Notes: generated by a model not told the origin, from the letters alone. A stretch of DNA of 64,000 bases from Buchnera aphidicola (Chaetogeoica yunlongensis) (GCA_039829965.1 CP139909.1:310001-374000), one strand, 5' to 3'; positions 30,543 through 39,959 are shown, counted from the stretch's first letter. Numbers and translations: made by a program.

Positions 30543-30642
30543 ATTTAAATACTATAATGAAACGTAATCATAAAAACAAAAAATTTAGATATTGTAAATA
30601 TGTTTATAATTCATATAAAAAATTATTATTTAAAATTAAATT

Positions 30643-31326
30643 ATGACAATAATAAAAAAAACAATTTTAGCTTTTGATACATCTATGTCTCAATGTTCTA
30701 TCGCGTTGTTATATAATAAAAATATTTATTGTATTAATAGAATATGTATAAAAAATCATTCTAATTATGTATTACCTATGATAAAAGAAATATTACAAAA
30801 AAAAAAAATTTCTTTACATAATATAGATTATATTTCTACTTTACAAGGTCCTGGAAATTTTTCAGGAATTAGATTATCTCTTTCAATCATTCAAGGATTA
30901 TCATTAGGATTAAACAATATCTCTTTTATTCCATTATCTACTATATTAGTAATGGCGCAACAAGCTTGGAAAATATATAAAATCAAAAAAGTGTTAATTT
31001 TATTTGTTATAGATAAAAAAAATATATACTGGATTCAATATATTAGAAATAAACAAAAAAAAATATGGGTGCTTTACTCACCAGGAGAAATATTAAATAT
31101 TTATAGTATATATAAAAAAATAAATTTATTGCGTGATAAATGGATTGTAGTAGGTAATGGTATAAATTTGTTATTAAATAAATTAACTATAAAAAATATT
31201 TTTATTACAAATATCCAATCTCCAAATGCAAAATATATTATTTCTTTAATTTTATCAAATGAATTTTATCAACAAAAAGTATCGCTCTCTAATATTACTC
31301 CAACATATTTACAAAATACAAAATAA
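30643..31326 (+). CDS. tsaB: tRNA threonylcarbamoyladenosine biosynthesis protein TsaB
   Basis: Partner of TsaD and TsaE in making t6A37 of ANN-decoding tRNAs; an ASKHA-fold protein. The 227-residue protein (E. coli 231) begins ILAFDTSMSQCSIALLYN, has LQGPGNFSGIRLSLSIIQGLSLG near residue 67 (E. coli RGPGSFTGVRIG), and ends with SNITPTYLQN. A 12-A tract at 30797-30808 lies in frame within ILQKKKIS, so transcriptional slippage is likely there. It meets minE end to end 19 bases away. Confidence 0.93.
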   Translation: MTIIKKTILAFDTSMSQCSIALLYNKNIYCINRICIKNHSNYVLPMIKEILQKKKISLHNIDYISTLQGPGNFSGIRLSLSIIQGLSLGLNNISFIPLSTILVMAQQAWKIYKIKKVLILFVIDKKNIYWIQYIRNKQKKIWVLYSPGEILNIYSIYKKINLLRDKWIVVGNGINLLLNKLTIKNIFITNIQSPNAKYIISLILSNEFYQQKVSLSNITPTYLQNTK

Positions 31327-31345
31327 AAAATTAATTTTCTATATT

Positions 31346-31600
31346 TTATTCAGAAAATGTAACATTTAATTCTAATACAGACATGTTTTTCTTTTTTTTA
31401 TCTAATTGAATTTTTATCATATTCGGTGTAACATTAATATATTTGCAAAGTACTTGTAATATTTCTTTTTTAAGTTTTGGTAAATATTTTGGTGTACTAC
31501 CATTTAATCTTCGTTCAGCTACAATAATTTGAAGTCTTTCTTTTGCTATACTAGCTGTAGTATGTTTATTTCTGGATAAAAAAAAATCTAATAAAGCCAT
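31346..31600 (-). CDS. minE: Cell division topological specificity factor MinE
   Basis: Drives MinD off the membrane and so sets up Min oscillation. The 84-residue protein (E. coli 88) has the N-terminal membrane-binding and anti-MinCD segment ALLDFFLSRNKHTTASIAKERLQIIVAERR and the C-terminal dimerisation domain with LPKLKKEILQVLCKYINV. Last gene of minC-minD-minE, 4 bases after minD. Confidence 0.95.
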   Translation of the reverse strand: MALLDFFLSRNKHTTASIAKERLQIIVAERRLNGSTPKYLPKLKKEILQVLCKYINVTPNMIKIQLDKKKKNMSVLELNVTFSE

Positions 31601-31604
31601 TGAT

Positions 31605-32417
31605 TTATCTCCTAAATAATCTACTTAAAAAACTTTTTTTTTCTTCTTTAATAAAACGAAATGGACAAGTTTTACCCAACAAACGATTTACTGTATCACA
31701 ATAAGCTTTTCCTGCAATTGAATCATAATTCAAAATTACAGGTTTACCTTGATTAGAAGCTTTTAAAACTGATGAATCTTCTGGAATTACACCTACTAAA
31801 GGAATTCTAAGAATATCTAACACATCATCAGTACTCAACATTTCACCTTGACGAACGCGTCTAGGATTATAACGTGTTAACAATAAATGTTCTTTTATAG
31901 GTTTACAATTTCTTTTAGAGCGTTGTGAAGTAGATGCTATTATTCCTAATATTCTATCTGAATCTCTAACTGAAGAAACTTCTGGATTTGTAGTTATAAT
32001 TGCCTCATCTGCAAAATATATTGCTAAAACAGCTCCAGATTCTATTCCTGCTGGAGAATCACAAATTATAAAATCAAATTTCATATTTATTAATTTATGT
32101 ATTACTCGTTCTATTCCTAATTTTGTTAATGCATTTTTATCTCTAGTTTGTGATGCAGGCAAAATAAATAAATTATCTGTTCTTTTATCTTTAATTAAAG
32201 CTTGATTAATATTTACTTCATTGTTTATTACATTAATAAAATCATATACAACTCTTCTTTCACAACCCATAATTAAATCTAAATTTCTCAATCCTATATC
32301 AAAATCAATTACTACAGTTTTTTTTCCTAATTTTGCAAACCCTGTTGCAATTGCAGCACTAGAAGTAGTTTTACCTACACCTCCTTTACCTGAAGTTACT
32401 ACAATAATACGCGTCAT
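31605..32417 (-). CDS. minD: Septum site-determining ATPase MinD
   Basis: Membrane-cycling ParA-type ATPase that recruits MinC. The 270-residue protein equals E. coli length. It has the deviant Walker A GKGGVGKTTSSAAIATG at residues 10-26, FDIGLRNLDLIMGCERRVVYD near residue 39, Walker B FIICDSPAGIESGA near residue 114, and the C-terminal amphipathic membrane-targeting helix FRFIKEEKKSFLSRLFRR. Operon minCDE, spaced 28 bases after minC. Confidence 0.97.
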   Translation of the reverse strand: MTRIIVVTSGKGGVGKTTSSAAIATGFAKLGKKTVVIDFDIGLRNLDLIMGCERRVVYDFINVINNEVNINQALIKDKRTDNLFILPASQTRDKNALTKLGIERVIHKLINMKFDFIICDSPAGIESGAVLAIYFADEAIITTNPEVSSVRDSDRILGIIASTSQRSKRNCKPIKEHLLLTRYNPRRVRQGEMLSTDDVLDILRIPLVGVIPEDSSVLKASNQGKPVILNYDSIAGKAYCDTVNRLLGKTCPFRFIKEEKKSFLSRLFRR

Positions 32418-32445
32418 ATATTTTCCTTAATTATAAAATATATTT

Positions 32446-33150
32446 TTAATTCAATTTCACGATGTGTAATTGATGATTTTTTAACATACATATTTTTACA
32501 CTATTTCCAAATATATCTGAAGAAAGTTGTTCACTTAATAAATATTTACCAGAAATAGCTATTAATTCAGAAAAAAATTTCATACAAAATATTTGACACG
32601 TATTATCTCCTTTAGCACCTGCTAAAATACGCCCTCTTACTTCACCGTATACATGAATATTCCCATCAGCAATAATTTCTGCTCCAGAATTAACATTATT
32701 AGTGATGATTAAATCAGAATTGCTAGCATAAATTTTTTGCCCAGAACGAACAGGATAATTAATTACTTTAGTTTTATTAAAATAATTTCCTGAACAAGAT
32801 GGAATTTTATTATCATGCTTAATATCTTTATAGTCAAAACACTCTTTTCCTTCAGATAAAATAGGTAAACCAGATTTAATAATATTATTTTTTAATTTAT
32901 TATTATGACAACCGCTCACTCCAATAATATAAAAACCACATGAAACAATTGCATTTTTCATATTTTTCCAATTAATCTTATCAGATACTTCTTCGACATT
33001 TATAGCTATAGGAGTATTTTTAAAGAAAATTGGAAATTTTTTTATTTTTTTTAATAATTCATGTTTAATATATTCTACTGAATTATTTTTTAGATATAAA
33101 ACTAATAATGTAAATACACGTCCTTTTAATTCAATTGGTAATATTTTCAT
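32446..33150 (-). CDS. minC: Septum site-determining protein MinC
   Basis: Blocks FtsZ assembly at the poles together with MinD. The 234-residue protein (E. coli 231) has the N-terminal FtsZ-inhibiting domain (PIELKGRVFTLLVLYL, FYIIGVSGC, GLPILSEGKE) and the C-terminal beta-helix that binds MinD (PVRSGQKIYASNSDLIITN, GAEIIADGNIHVYGEVRGR, LAGAKGD), joined by an Asn/Lys linker around residue 110-125. First gene of the min operon. Confidence 0.96.
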   Translation of the reverse strand: MKILPIELKGRVFTLLVLYLKNNSVEYIKHELLKKIKKFPIFFKNTPIAINVEEVSDKINWKNMKNAIVSCGFYIIGVSGCHNNKLKNNIIKSGLPILSEGKECFDYKDIKHDNKIPSCSGNYFNKTKVINYPVRSGQKIYASNSDLIITNNVNSGAEIIADGNIHVYGEVRGRILAGAKGDNTCQIFCMKFFSELIAISGKYLLSEQLSSDIFGNSVKICMLKNHQLHIVKLN

Positions 33151-33511
33151 ATTCTATTTAATTTACTATATAAATTAATTTTACTAATAATTAAAATCAT
33201 ATTTAATAAATATTCAATTAAATATAATATAAATAGTTCATAAAATATTGTTCATTTATAAAAATTAAAACCAATGATTAAAAAATTTTCTGTTTAAAAT
33301 AGTAAACAAACGATAATTTTTTTATTTTAAAATAAATATTTTTTAAGCATTAAATATTCTATACTAATAAAATCATTTTACATATAAAATTTTTATATAT
33401 TTTTAAATTATATGATTTATATTTATATCTTATATTATAAAAATAACGATTTATATATAAAATTATTATATATTTCCTTTTTATATAAAAAATTCTATAA
33501 TAAAAAAAATT
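33151..33511. other. Intergenic region between divergent minC and rsmC (361 bases)
   Basis: No gene or GC-containing structure seen; several short runs of TATATAAAATT recur by chance of composition. Must contain both promoters. Confidence 0.35.
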
Positions 33512-34585
33512 GTGAATATAAAAATAATCAGTAAAATTTTAATTACATACACTCAACAAAACAAATTTATTTCTAAACAAAAGAATATTCTTATTACAGG
33601 AAATATTAATAATATTTTAATTCCTAGTCTACCAAATATTAAAATTAAAATACATACTCAAGATCTATGCATTTTGAAAAATCAGAAAAAAAATGATGTA
33701 AATAAAATAATATTTAGTTTATTAATAAAAAAAGAAATAATTAATAGTTCTGAAATATTAATATATATTTGGACAAAAAGTAAACATGAAGTGTTATTTC
33801 AACTCAATTATATTTTTTCACTATTAAATAGTAATCAAAAAATTTTTATTTTAGGAGAAAATAAAAGTGGTATAAAATGTGCAAAAAAAATATTGAAAAA
33901 ATGGATTATTTTAACAAAGTTACATTCAATTAATCATTATACAGTGTATATTGGAAAAATTTTTTGTACACCTAGATTTGAATATTACAATTTTATAAAA
34001 CATCATGAGTGGAATAATATTATTGTTAAAACAATTCCTGGAGTTTTTAGTTATAATAAAATTGATAACGGAACAAAATTATTAATATCTACATTTAATA
34101 ATACAGAAACATGGAAAACAGCATTAGATATAGGTTGTGGATCAGGTATTTTGTCTGTGTTTTTAGCAAAAAATTATCCCAAAATAAAGTTAACATTGTT
34201 AGATTCTCATATATCAGCTTTAGAATCTAGTAAATTAACATTAAAATTTAATAATATTCAAGCAAAAATATTAGCTAGTGATATTTATTCTAATATAAAT
34301 TATAAAAAATTTGATTTAATTATATCTAACCCTCCTTTGCATCAAGGAAATAAAATAAATTTTAATACATTAAAAAATATTATACAACAATCAGTAGAAC
34401 ACTTATCAAAACGGGGGGAGATTAGAATTGTAACTTTAAAAAATACACCTTGTTATAAGATTTTTAAATTATTTTTTTTTAAAATTAATGTATTAAAAGA
34501 AACTACCTGTTACAAAGTTTATCAAGTTAAAAAAAAAGACTACATTGTTTCATTTAAAAAAAAATATATTAAAACAACCAAATAA
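33512..34585 (+). CDS. rsmC: 16S rRNA (guanine-1207-N2) methyltransferase RsmC
   Basis: Methylates G1207 of 16S rRNA in the 30S subunit. The 357-residue protein (E. coli 343) has the catalytically dead N-terminal half (IYIWTKSKHEVLFQLNYIFS, FILGENKSGIKCA) and the C-terminal active half, with KTIPGVFSYNKIDNGTKLLI near residue 173, SAM motif LDIGCGSGILSVFLA near residue 205 and catalytic NPPLHQG near residue 273 (NPPFH in E. coli). Start is a GTG at 33512 with no obvious ribosome site; it gives the N-terminus that best matches E. coli. The N-terminal half is strongly diverged. Confidence 0.92.
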   Translation: MNIKIISKILITYTQQNKFISKQKNILITGNINNILIPSLPNIKIKIHTQDLCILKNQKKNDVNKIIFSLLIKKEIINSSEILIYIWTKSKHEVLFQLNYIFSLLNSNQKIFILGENKSGIKCAKKILKKWIILTKLHSINHYTVYIGKIFCTPRFEYYNFIKHHEWNNIIVKTIPGVFSYNKIDNGTKLLISTFNNTETWKTALDIGCGSGILSVFLAKNYPKIKLTLLDSHISALESSKLTLKFNNIQAKILASDIYSNINYKKFDLIISNPPLHQGNKINFNTLKNIIQQSVEHLSKRGEIRIVTLKNTPCYKIFKLFFFKINVLKETTCYKVYQVKKKDYIVSFKKKYIKTTK

Positions 34586-34664
34586 AATAATTTTTTAAAA
34601 AATATTATTTTTAAGTACATAATTATTTATGTAATTAAAAATTTGTTACATAAAAAATAAATTT

Positions 34665-34748
34665 TACCCAGAGCGGGACTTGAACCCGCAAAGCCATAAG
34701 GCCGAGGGATTTTAAATCCCTTGTGTTTACCAATTTCACCATCCGGGC
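34665..34748 (-). tRNA. tRNA-Leu (anticodon UAA)
   Basis: Reverse-complement sequence folds as a type II tRNA: acceptor GCCCGGA with TCTGGGT, discriminator A73, anticodon loop with TAA inside the GGGAT/ATCCC-type stem, long variable arm (CGGCCTTATGGCTTTG region), T-stem GCGGG/CCCGC with TTCAAGT loop. It closely matches E. coli leuZ. CCA is not encoded. It lies 51 bases downstream of tRNA-Cys on the same strand, as in the E. coli glyW-cysT-leuZ operon, with glyW missing. Confidence 0.97.
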
Positions 34749-34799
34749 AAAGAAATAATAAATATATTAATTTTTTTATAAGTTTAATAATTTATTTTA

Positions 34800-34872
34800 A
34801 GGCGCATCCCGGAATTGAACCGAGGTAAACGGATTTGCAGTCCGCTACATAAAACCACTCTGTCAATGCGCC
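34800..34872 (-). tRNA. tRNA-Cys (anticodon GCA)
   Basis: Acceptor GGCGCAT pairs with ATGCGCC, discriminator U73 as required by CysRS. Anticodon stem GCGGA/TCCGT carries loop CTGCAAA with GCA. T-stem CTCGG/CCGGG has one U-G pair. No encoded CCA. First gene of the Cys-Leu pair. Confidence 0.97.
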
Positions 34873-35084
34873 ATAAAATTTTCTACATTTTAACAATATT
34901 AATAAATAATTACAAGGTATTTAAATTGAATTAAAAATAATTTAACAATTTTAAATAAATTTTCTCAATTTAAGAAAAATTAAGTAAATATTTTCTTTTA
35001 AAAGATTTAATATAAGAGTATAATACTTTTTTATTTTAATAACAAATATAAATCAATTTAAAATCGAAGTGTTTGTTATTATTA

Positions 35085-35169
35085 GGAGGAATGGCCGAGT
35101 GGTTTAAGGCGGCGGTCTTGAAAACCGCTGATGAGAAATCATCCGAGAGTTCGAATCCCTCTTCCTCCA
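35085..35169 (+). tRNA. tRNA-Ser (anticodon UGA)
   Basis: Type II tRNA: acceptor GGAGGAA with TTCCTCC, D-arm with GGCCGAGTGGTTTAAGGC, anticodon stem GCGGT/ACCGC with loop CTTGAAA (anticodon TGA), and variable arm GATGA-GAAA-TCATC. Two oddities: the discriminator base is A (E. coli tRNA-Ser species all have G73), and the T-stem GAGAG/CCCTC contains an A-C mismatch at 52-62 (35148 with 35158). No encoded CCA. It lies on the opposite strand to the Cys-Leu pair, just beyond the murJ stop. Confidence 0.96.
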
Positions 35170-35187
35170 AATTATTTGTATATTTTT

Positions 35188-36738
35188 TTAAGGACTTTTA
35201 ACTTTATCAAACGGTGATAAAAAATGATTTAAACGAATTCCTAAACAATATAAAGTTAATAAATAACCACTACCAGAAAATATACATGTATATAACAAAC
35301 GAATTATTTTGAAAAATAAACGGTGTTCACATTCAATAGGAAATATTTTAATATTTATAAATAATAAAATAAACATTACTATAGCTGAAATAACAATTTT
35401 TGATAGAAAATTAAACCAGTTTTTTGAAGTAATAAATATATTATTTTCACATAATTTTTTATACAACAAAAAAAAATTTATCCAAGAAGATATACTAATA
35501 GCTAAAGCAAAACTAGTATATTGAAGATTTTTTATAAAAATAAGATTTAAAAATTGTGTTAATATTACAATAAAAATAGAAATTCTCATTGGAGTTTTTA
35601 TATTTTGATTTGAATAAAAACCAACTAATAAGATTTTTATTAAAACAAATGGAAGTACTCCAATAGAATAAAATTCTAAAATTTTTTTCGTCATAATGAC
35701 GTCATTATAAGTAAATGCACCATACTTAAATAATATAGTTATTAAAGATTCAGAAAGCATAAATAATATTATAGCGCTAGGAATAACTAATATAAACACA
35801 AGTTTTAGAGCCCAATTTAATAAATTAGAATATTCTTTATGATTTGCATTATTAATACTTTTAGATAATAAAGGCAACAGCAAAGTACTTAATGAAACTC
35901 CAAAAATACTAGAAATGAATTCTATTAATCGATCTGAATAATAAATCCATGATATAGATCCTGATATTAAAAATGAAGAACTCATTGTAGCAATTATTAT
36001 CGATATCTGATTTATTGATGTTCCTAAAATCACTACGCTAATTTGTTTCAAAAATTTTATTAAACCTAAATTTAGTACATTAAATTTAGGAAATACCAAC
36101 ATGTTAATTTTTATTAAGTAAGGAAAATGATATAACAATTGAAGTATTCCACCTACTATAATAGCCCAAGCTAAAGAAAAAATTTTAGGATTAAAATAAG
36201 GTGTCATAAATATCATAAAAATTATTATACTAATATTCAAAAAAATTGAAGAACATGCGGGCATAGAAAAATAATTCCATGAATTCAAAATTGACCCTGT
36301 TAAAGACGATAAAGAAATAAGGAGTACGTATGGAAACATTACTTTCAACAATTGAGAAGTTAAATATAACTTATCCGGGTGATTAAAAAATCCTGGAGCA
36401 CAAATATTAATAATGTCAGAAGCAAAATATATTCCAAATATTGTGAATAAACTTAAAACTACTATCATAAAACCAAAAATATTTGCAATAAAATTTTTTG
36501 TCGACTTAATATCTTTATTAATTTTATATTCTGATAAAATAGGAATGAAAACTTGAGAAAAAGAGCTTTCAGCAAAAACACGACGAAACAAATTTGGCAC
36601 TTTAAATGCTAAAAAAAAAGAATCTGTTATTCCGGATGCACCAAACATATATGCAAGTAATAAATCTCGTACGAAACCTAATATTCTAGATATAAAAGTT
36701 ACAAAACTTAAAGATATCAATGATTTTAAAATATTCAC
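35188..36738 (-). CDS. murJ: Lipid II flippase MurJ
   Basis: Multi-spanning MOP-superfamily protein that flips lipid II for peptidoglycan synthesis (older name MviN). The 516-residue protein (E. coli 511) opens with LISLSFVTFISRILGFVRDLLLAYMFGASGITDSFFLAFKVP (positions about 6-47), continues LFRRVFAESSFSQVFIPIL, and has about 14 hydrophobic segments. Its conserved N-terminal Arg residues (RILGFVRD and the RR of LFRRVF) are retained. In E. coli this gene points the same way as flgB; here it is divergent from flgB, implying a local inversion. Confidence 0.95.
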   Translation of the reverse strand: MNILKSLISLSFVTFISRILGFVRDLLLAYMFGASGITDSFFLAFKVPNLFRRVFAESSFSQVFIPILSEYKINKDIKSTKNFIANIFGFMIVVLSLFTIFGIYFASDIINICAPGFFNHPDKLYLTSQLLKVMFPYVLLISLSSLTGSILNSWNYFSMPACSSIFLNISIIIFMIFMTPYFNPKIFSLAWAIIVGGILQLLYHFPYLIKINMLVFPKFNVLNLGLIKFLKQISVVILGTSINQISIIIATMSSSFLISGSISWIYYSDRLIEFISSIFGVSLSTLLLPLLSKSINNANHKEYSNLLNWALKLVFILVIPSAIILFMLSESLITILFKYGAFTYNDVIMTKKILEFYSIGVLPFVLIKILLVGFYSNQNIKTPMRISIFIVILTQFLNLIFIKNLQYTSFALAISISSWINFFLLYKKLCENNIFITSKNWFNFLSKIVISAIVMFILLFINIKIFPIECEHRLFFKIIRLLYTCIFSGSGYLLTLYCLGIRLNHFLSPFDKVKSP

Positions 36739-37973
36739 AATAAAACTACCTTTTTACAATCTTAAATTATATCGTCTAAAATTAAGTGATAAATTATTAC
36801 TTCAGTATTTAATATATGTTAAATTTGTATTTCGTTTTTAAAAATTTAAATTTTATATTTCATATTGTGTAAATTGAAAACTTTTTAACATACAAAATCA
36901 ATTAATTAAAATAAATAAAAAGGAATGTTAATAATGAAATTTTATAAATGTTTTAAAAACTATACTAAAAAAATATTCTTAAAAATTAAACATGCTAAAA
37001 AAATTTAAATTACAAATAAATTATATTGTAAAATTTAATTTTACAGCTATTCACATCAAAAACTTAAAATTTTACGTTTTCTAACCATATATAATATTAT
37101 TTAATATTTCATCTTTAAAATTGAATACACTTCATGTTTACAAAATAATTAAATAATTTTATTTTACAAAAAATCAATAACGATTTTTATCATGATATTT
37201 ATTATACTTATAAATTTATATTTTAGTATTTAATAGTACCTTTTCATTTTTATTTTTAAAAGAAATATTTATAGCTTTATCAAATAATATTTTTGAAAAA
37301 TTTTAAAACATATAAAATAAATTTTAATTTTTAATTTTTAATAATCAAAGCAAGATAAACTCTAACTATTTATTTTTGAATCATTATTTTTAAAATATTT
37401 TTGTACTCATAAAACTTAATATTAATTTATAATTTGAAAAAAATAACATGAATAAATCTTTAAATATTTATTTCTTTTTGAAAAATATAATTGAATTCTT
37501 CTTTGTTTGAAAATATATTTAAAAAACATAATCTAATAATTAAAATCTTGTATGCAAATTAGAAAAAATATATGATTCTACACTATAAACTATTTTACTT
37601 AAATATAATTTACCTGAATTTAGGAATATTTTAAAATAAATCAATGACAATTTATTAAACTAATAGTTTAACATTATTAATGATTAAAAATAAAATAATA
37701 TACATAAAATCACTTAAAAATAAAAATATTCTTACTTATAGTATAAAATTATTAATAATAATACATTTAAAACTTTCTCCTTAAGTTGTATTATATATGA
37801 ATATATACTAAAATAAATGCAATAAAAATAAATAAATTTGAAACATTTACAATAAATTTAATTTATTTTTCTTGTATGTTTAAAAATATTATATATTTTA
37901 CATGTGTTACAATAACTTAAAAAATAAAATCACTATAAAAACAAATATTTATAACTCAATTTAGAGGTTACGT
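36739..37973. other. Long intergenic region murJ-flgB (1235 bases)
   Basis: The largest gene-free stretch of the window. E. coli synteny places flgN, flgM and flgA here; I could not recognise any of them, so they appear erased. The only gene-like element is a 24-codon frame at 36934-37008 (ATG...TAA) with a well-placed AGGA 9 bases upstream; its Lys/Phe-rich product resembles nothing I know. A GAGGT ribosome site precedes flgB at the right end. Confidence 0.4.
36934..37008 (+). other. Possible 24-codon small ORF
   Basis: ATG at 36934 preceded by AAAAAGGA with 9-base spacing, which is one of the better ribosome sites in this gap. The predicted peptide starts MKFYKCFKNYTKK and is strongly basic. 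Codon content cannot be told from random AT-rich DNA, and the length is too short to judge. It could also be the surviving start of a decayed gene. Confidence 0.15.
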
Positions 37974-38378
37974 ATGTTAGATAAAATAAATCATGATCTT
38001 AATAAAACTAAATTATCTTTAAACTTGCATTCGTATCGACAATCATTATTAGCATCTAATATTTCTAATGCAAAAACACCAAAATATCAAGCGTCTGACA
38101 TAAACTTTTCTAAAATATTTAATAAAATATTAGATATAGCTCATGAAGTAGCAAAAAAAACCTTAAGCACAACATCTAACAAACACATTAAAAACAAAAA
38201 TAATTCAAAAAACTTTGAACAAAATAAATTACTAAATAATAATTATGTTTCTAAAAACGGAGCAGTTAACGTTGATATTGAAAAAATAAAATTTGTTCAT
38301 AACGGTTTAAAATATCATGCAGACGTAGTATTTATTAATAACAAACTTAGAAATATTACAAACGTCCTACAAGGATGA
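37974..38378 (+). CDS. flgB: Flagellar proximal rod protein FlgB
   Basis: Innermost rod protein of the flagellar basal body, exported by the flagellar type III apparatus. The 134-residue protein (E. coli 138) begins MLDKINHDLNKTKLSLNLHS, then carries the rod-family signature LLASNISNAKTPKYQASDINF near residue 22. It ends with VDIEKIKFVHNGLKYHADV and NVLQG, as in E. coli. The variable middle is Lys/Asn-rich. A GAGGT ribosome site lies close upstream. First gene of the surviving flg operon; flgC follows after 8 bases. Confidence 0.93.
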   Translation: MLDKINHDLNKTKLSLNLHSYRQSLLASNISNAKTPKYQASDINFSKIFNKILDIAHEVAKKTLSTTSNKHIKNKNNSKNFEQNKLLNNNYVSKNGAVNVDIEKIKFVHNGLKYHADVVFINNKLRNITNVLQG

Positions 38379-38386
38379 TATAAGAT

Positions 38387-38797
38387 ATGTCATTATTTAG
38401 TATTTTTGATATTGCAGGATCATCATTAATCGCACAATCAAAAAAAATGTCTATTCACGCAACAAATTTAGCTAATATTGATTCCTTAATATACACCAAT
38501 AAAAAATTAAGTCCTTATATCGCTAAAAAAGTAATACTAAAATTTAACTCTTGTTTAAAAAATAAGTTAGGAGGAGTTAAAATAGATAAAATTATTGATG
38601 ATAAATCTCCTTTAAAATCAATATATAATCCTAATAGTCCTATCGCAGATTCGAGTGGGTTTGCTAAAACATCAAATGTGAATTTAATTTCAGAGACAAT
38701 TGATGCCATTACAGCAGCGAGAGATTTTGAAACAAATTTAGAAATGCTAAATACAACAAAAAATTTAATTATGAAAACATTAACTATTGGTAATTAA
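38387..38797 (+). CDS. flgC: Flagellar proximal rod protein FlgC
   Basis: Rod protein. The 136-residue protein (E. coli 134) starts MSLFSIFDIAGSSLIAQSKKMSIHATNLANIDS, the usual N-terminal helix with the ATNLAN motif, and ends with the C-terminal helix containing NVNLISETIDAITAARDFETNLEML and KNLIMKTL. In E. coli flgD and flgE follow; here only 386 non-coding bases separate it from flgF. Confidence 0.93.
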   Translation: MSLFSIFDIAGSSLIAQSKKMSIHATNLANIDSLIYTNKKLSPYIAKKVILKFNSCLKNKLGGVKIDKIIDDKSPLKSIYNPNSPIADSSGFAKTSNVNLISETIDAITAARDFETNLEMLNTTKNLIMKTLTIGN

Positions 38798-39183
38798 AAT
38801 AAATATCATATATTATTCTACTATAAAATTAATATTTTAGAGATGACAATTCTAAAAAAATTAATAAAGATTATCATTTATAATATTTAGAACAATTTTT
38901 GTATAATAATAAAAAACTTTTTGAAAATTTTTTTTAAAATTTTCAAAAAGTAAAAAAAAAATAAAACTATTAAATTGTTATTTTAAGACTTAATAAAAAT
39001 TAAATTTTAATAAGTACAAAAAATTATAAATTTTTATATTTTTAAAAAGTTGATATAATACGAATTTAATTTATTTTACAAAAAATATATATTCTGAATA
39101 CTATTTATAGAAATAAAATTTAGAATTTTAAAAAAATATAGACATTTAAATAAATATAATATAGATGAGATTAAATAATTTTT
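38798..39183. other. Gap where flgD and flgE are missing (386 bases)
   Basis: Non-coding AT-rich sequence between flgC and flgF. E. coli has flgD (hook cap) and flgE (hook) here, together over 1.8 kb, so most has been deleted. I find no alignable remnant of either. It contains a perfect 16-bp hairpin at 38916-38951. Confidence 0.5.
38916..38951. repeat. Perfect 16-bp AT hairpin in the flgC-flgF gap
   Basis: 38916-38931 is the exact complement of 38936-38951, with a TTTT loop. In the plus direction an A-run follows; in the minus direction a T5 run follows the stem. It contains only two G-C pairs, so stability is moderate. It may end the flgBC message or mark the deletion scar. Confidence 0.55.
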
Positions 39184-39924
39184 ATGGAATCTTTAATAAA
39201 CACTATAGAAAATACATGTAGTAAAATATTTCAAAACCAGGAAATTATAGCCAATAATATAGCTAATGCTTCTACAACAGGGTTTAAATCAGAATTAGAA
39301 TCTAAAATTATTTTGTCTCACAATAATAAAAATAATCTTATAGAAACAAAAAATATATACAAACATTATAAAAATAATACTCAAGGAATGTTCAAAAAAA
39401 CAAATCAACCTCTAGACTTTGCTATTAAAAATAAAAACAGTTGGTTTGTAATAAAACTTAATCCTAAAACTATTGCTTATACTAAAAACGGACATTTTAA
39501 AATAAATTCAAATAGAAAATTAATGATCCAAAATCATGCAGTATTAGGAACTAATGGTGACATTGTCATACCAAATAACACAGAAATAATTATATCTTCT
39601 AATGGTGTAGTAAGTATTAAAAAAGATAATGAAACAAATTATCCTATTGCTAAATTAAGATTTAAAACATTTAATATAAATAATTTAATACATGATAAAA
39701 ATGGATTTTATTTATTAAATAAAAATTCAAAAATAGAAAAAAACAAAGAAAATAATGCAAACGTTCAGTTAATACCTGGAACATTAGAAGACAGCAATGT
39801 AAATTTAGAAGAAAATCTTATTAATATGATTGAAAATTCAAGAAAATTTGACACTCAAATGAAAATTTTGTCTATGTATAACGAGAATACACAATTATAT
39901 AATAAATTTTTAAACTTAAATTAA
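39184..39924 (+). CDS. flgF: Flagellar rod protein FlgF
   Basis: Distal part of the proximal rod. The 246-residue protein (E. coli 251) has the N-terminal rod motif IIANNIANASTTGFKSELES near residue 21, a central hypervariable region with TKNGHFKIN, and the C-terminal LEDSNVNLEENLINMIENSRKFDTQMK (positions about 204-230), matching E. coli GVLEGSNVNAV and RRFEMQMK. flgG follows after 35 bases. Confidence 0.93.
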   Translation: MESLINTIENTCSKIFQNQEIIANNIANASTTGFKSELESKIILSHNNKNNLIETKNIYKHYKNNTQGMFKKTNQPLDFAIKNKNSWFVIKLNPKTIAYTKNGHFKINSNRKLMIQNHAVLGTNGDIVIPNNTEIIISSNGVVSIKKDNETNYPIAKLRFKTFNINNLIHDKNGFYLLNKNSKIEKNKENNANVQLIPGTLEDSNVNLEENLINMIENSRKFDTQMKILSMYNENTQLYNKFLNLN

Positions 39925-39959
39925 ATCTTTAACAATTTTCTTAAAAATAAAAGGTAAAT

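Noticed and set aside
33512..34000. Possible decay of the rsmC N-terminal half
   Set aside because: It is diverged but stays in frame over its whole length and keeps recognisable segments such as FQLNYIFSLL and ILGENKSG, so I keep it as an intact gene.
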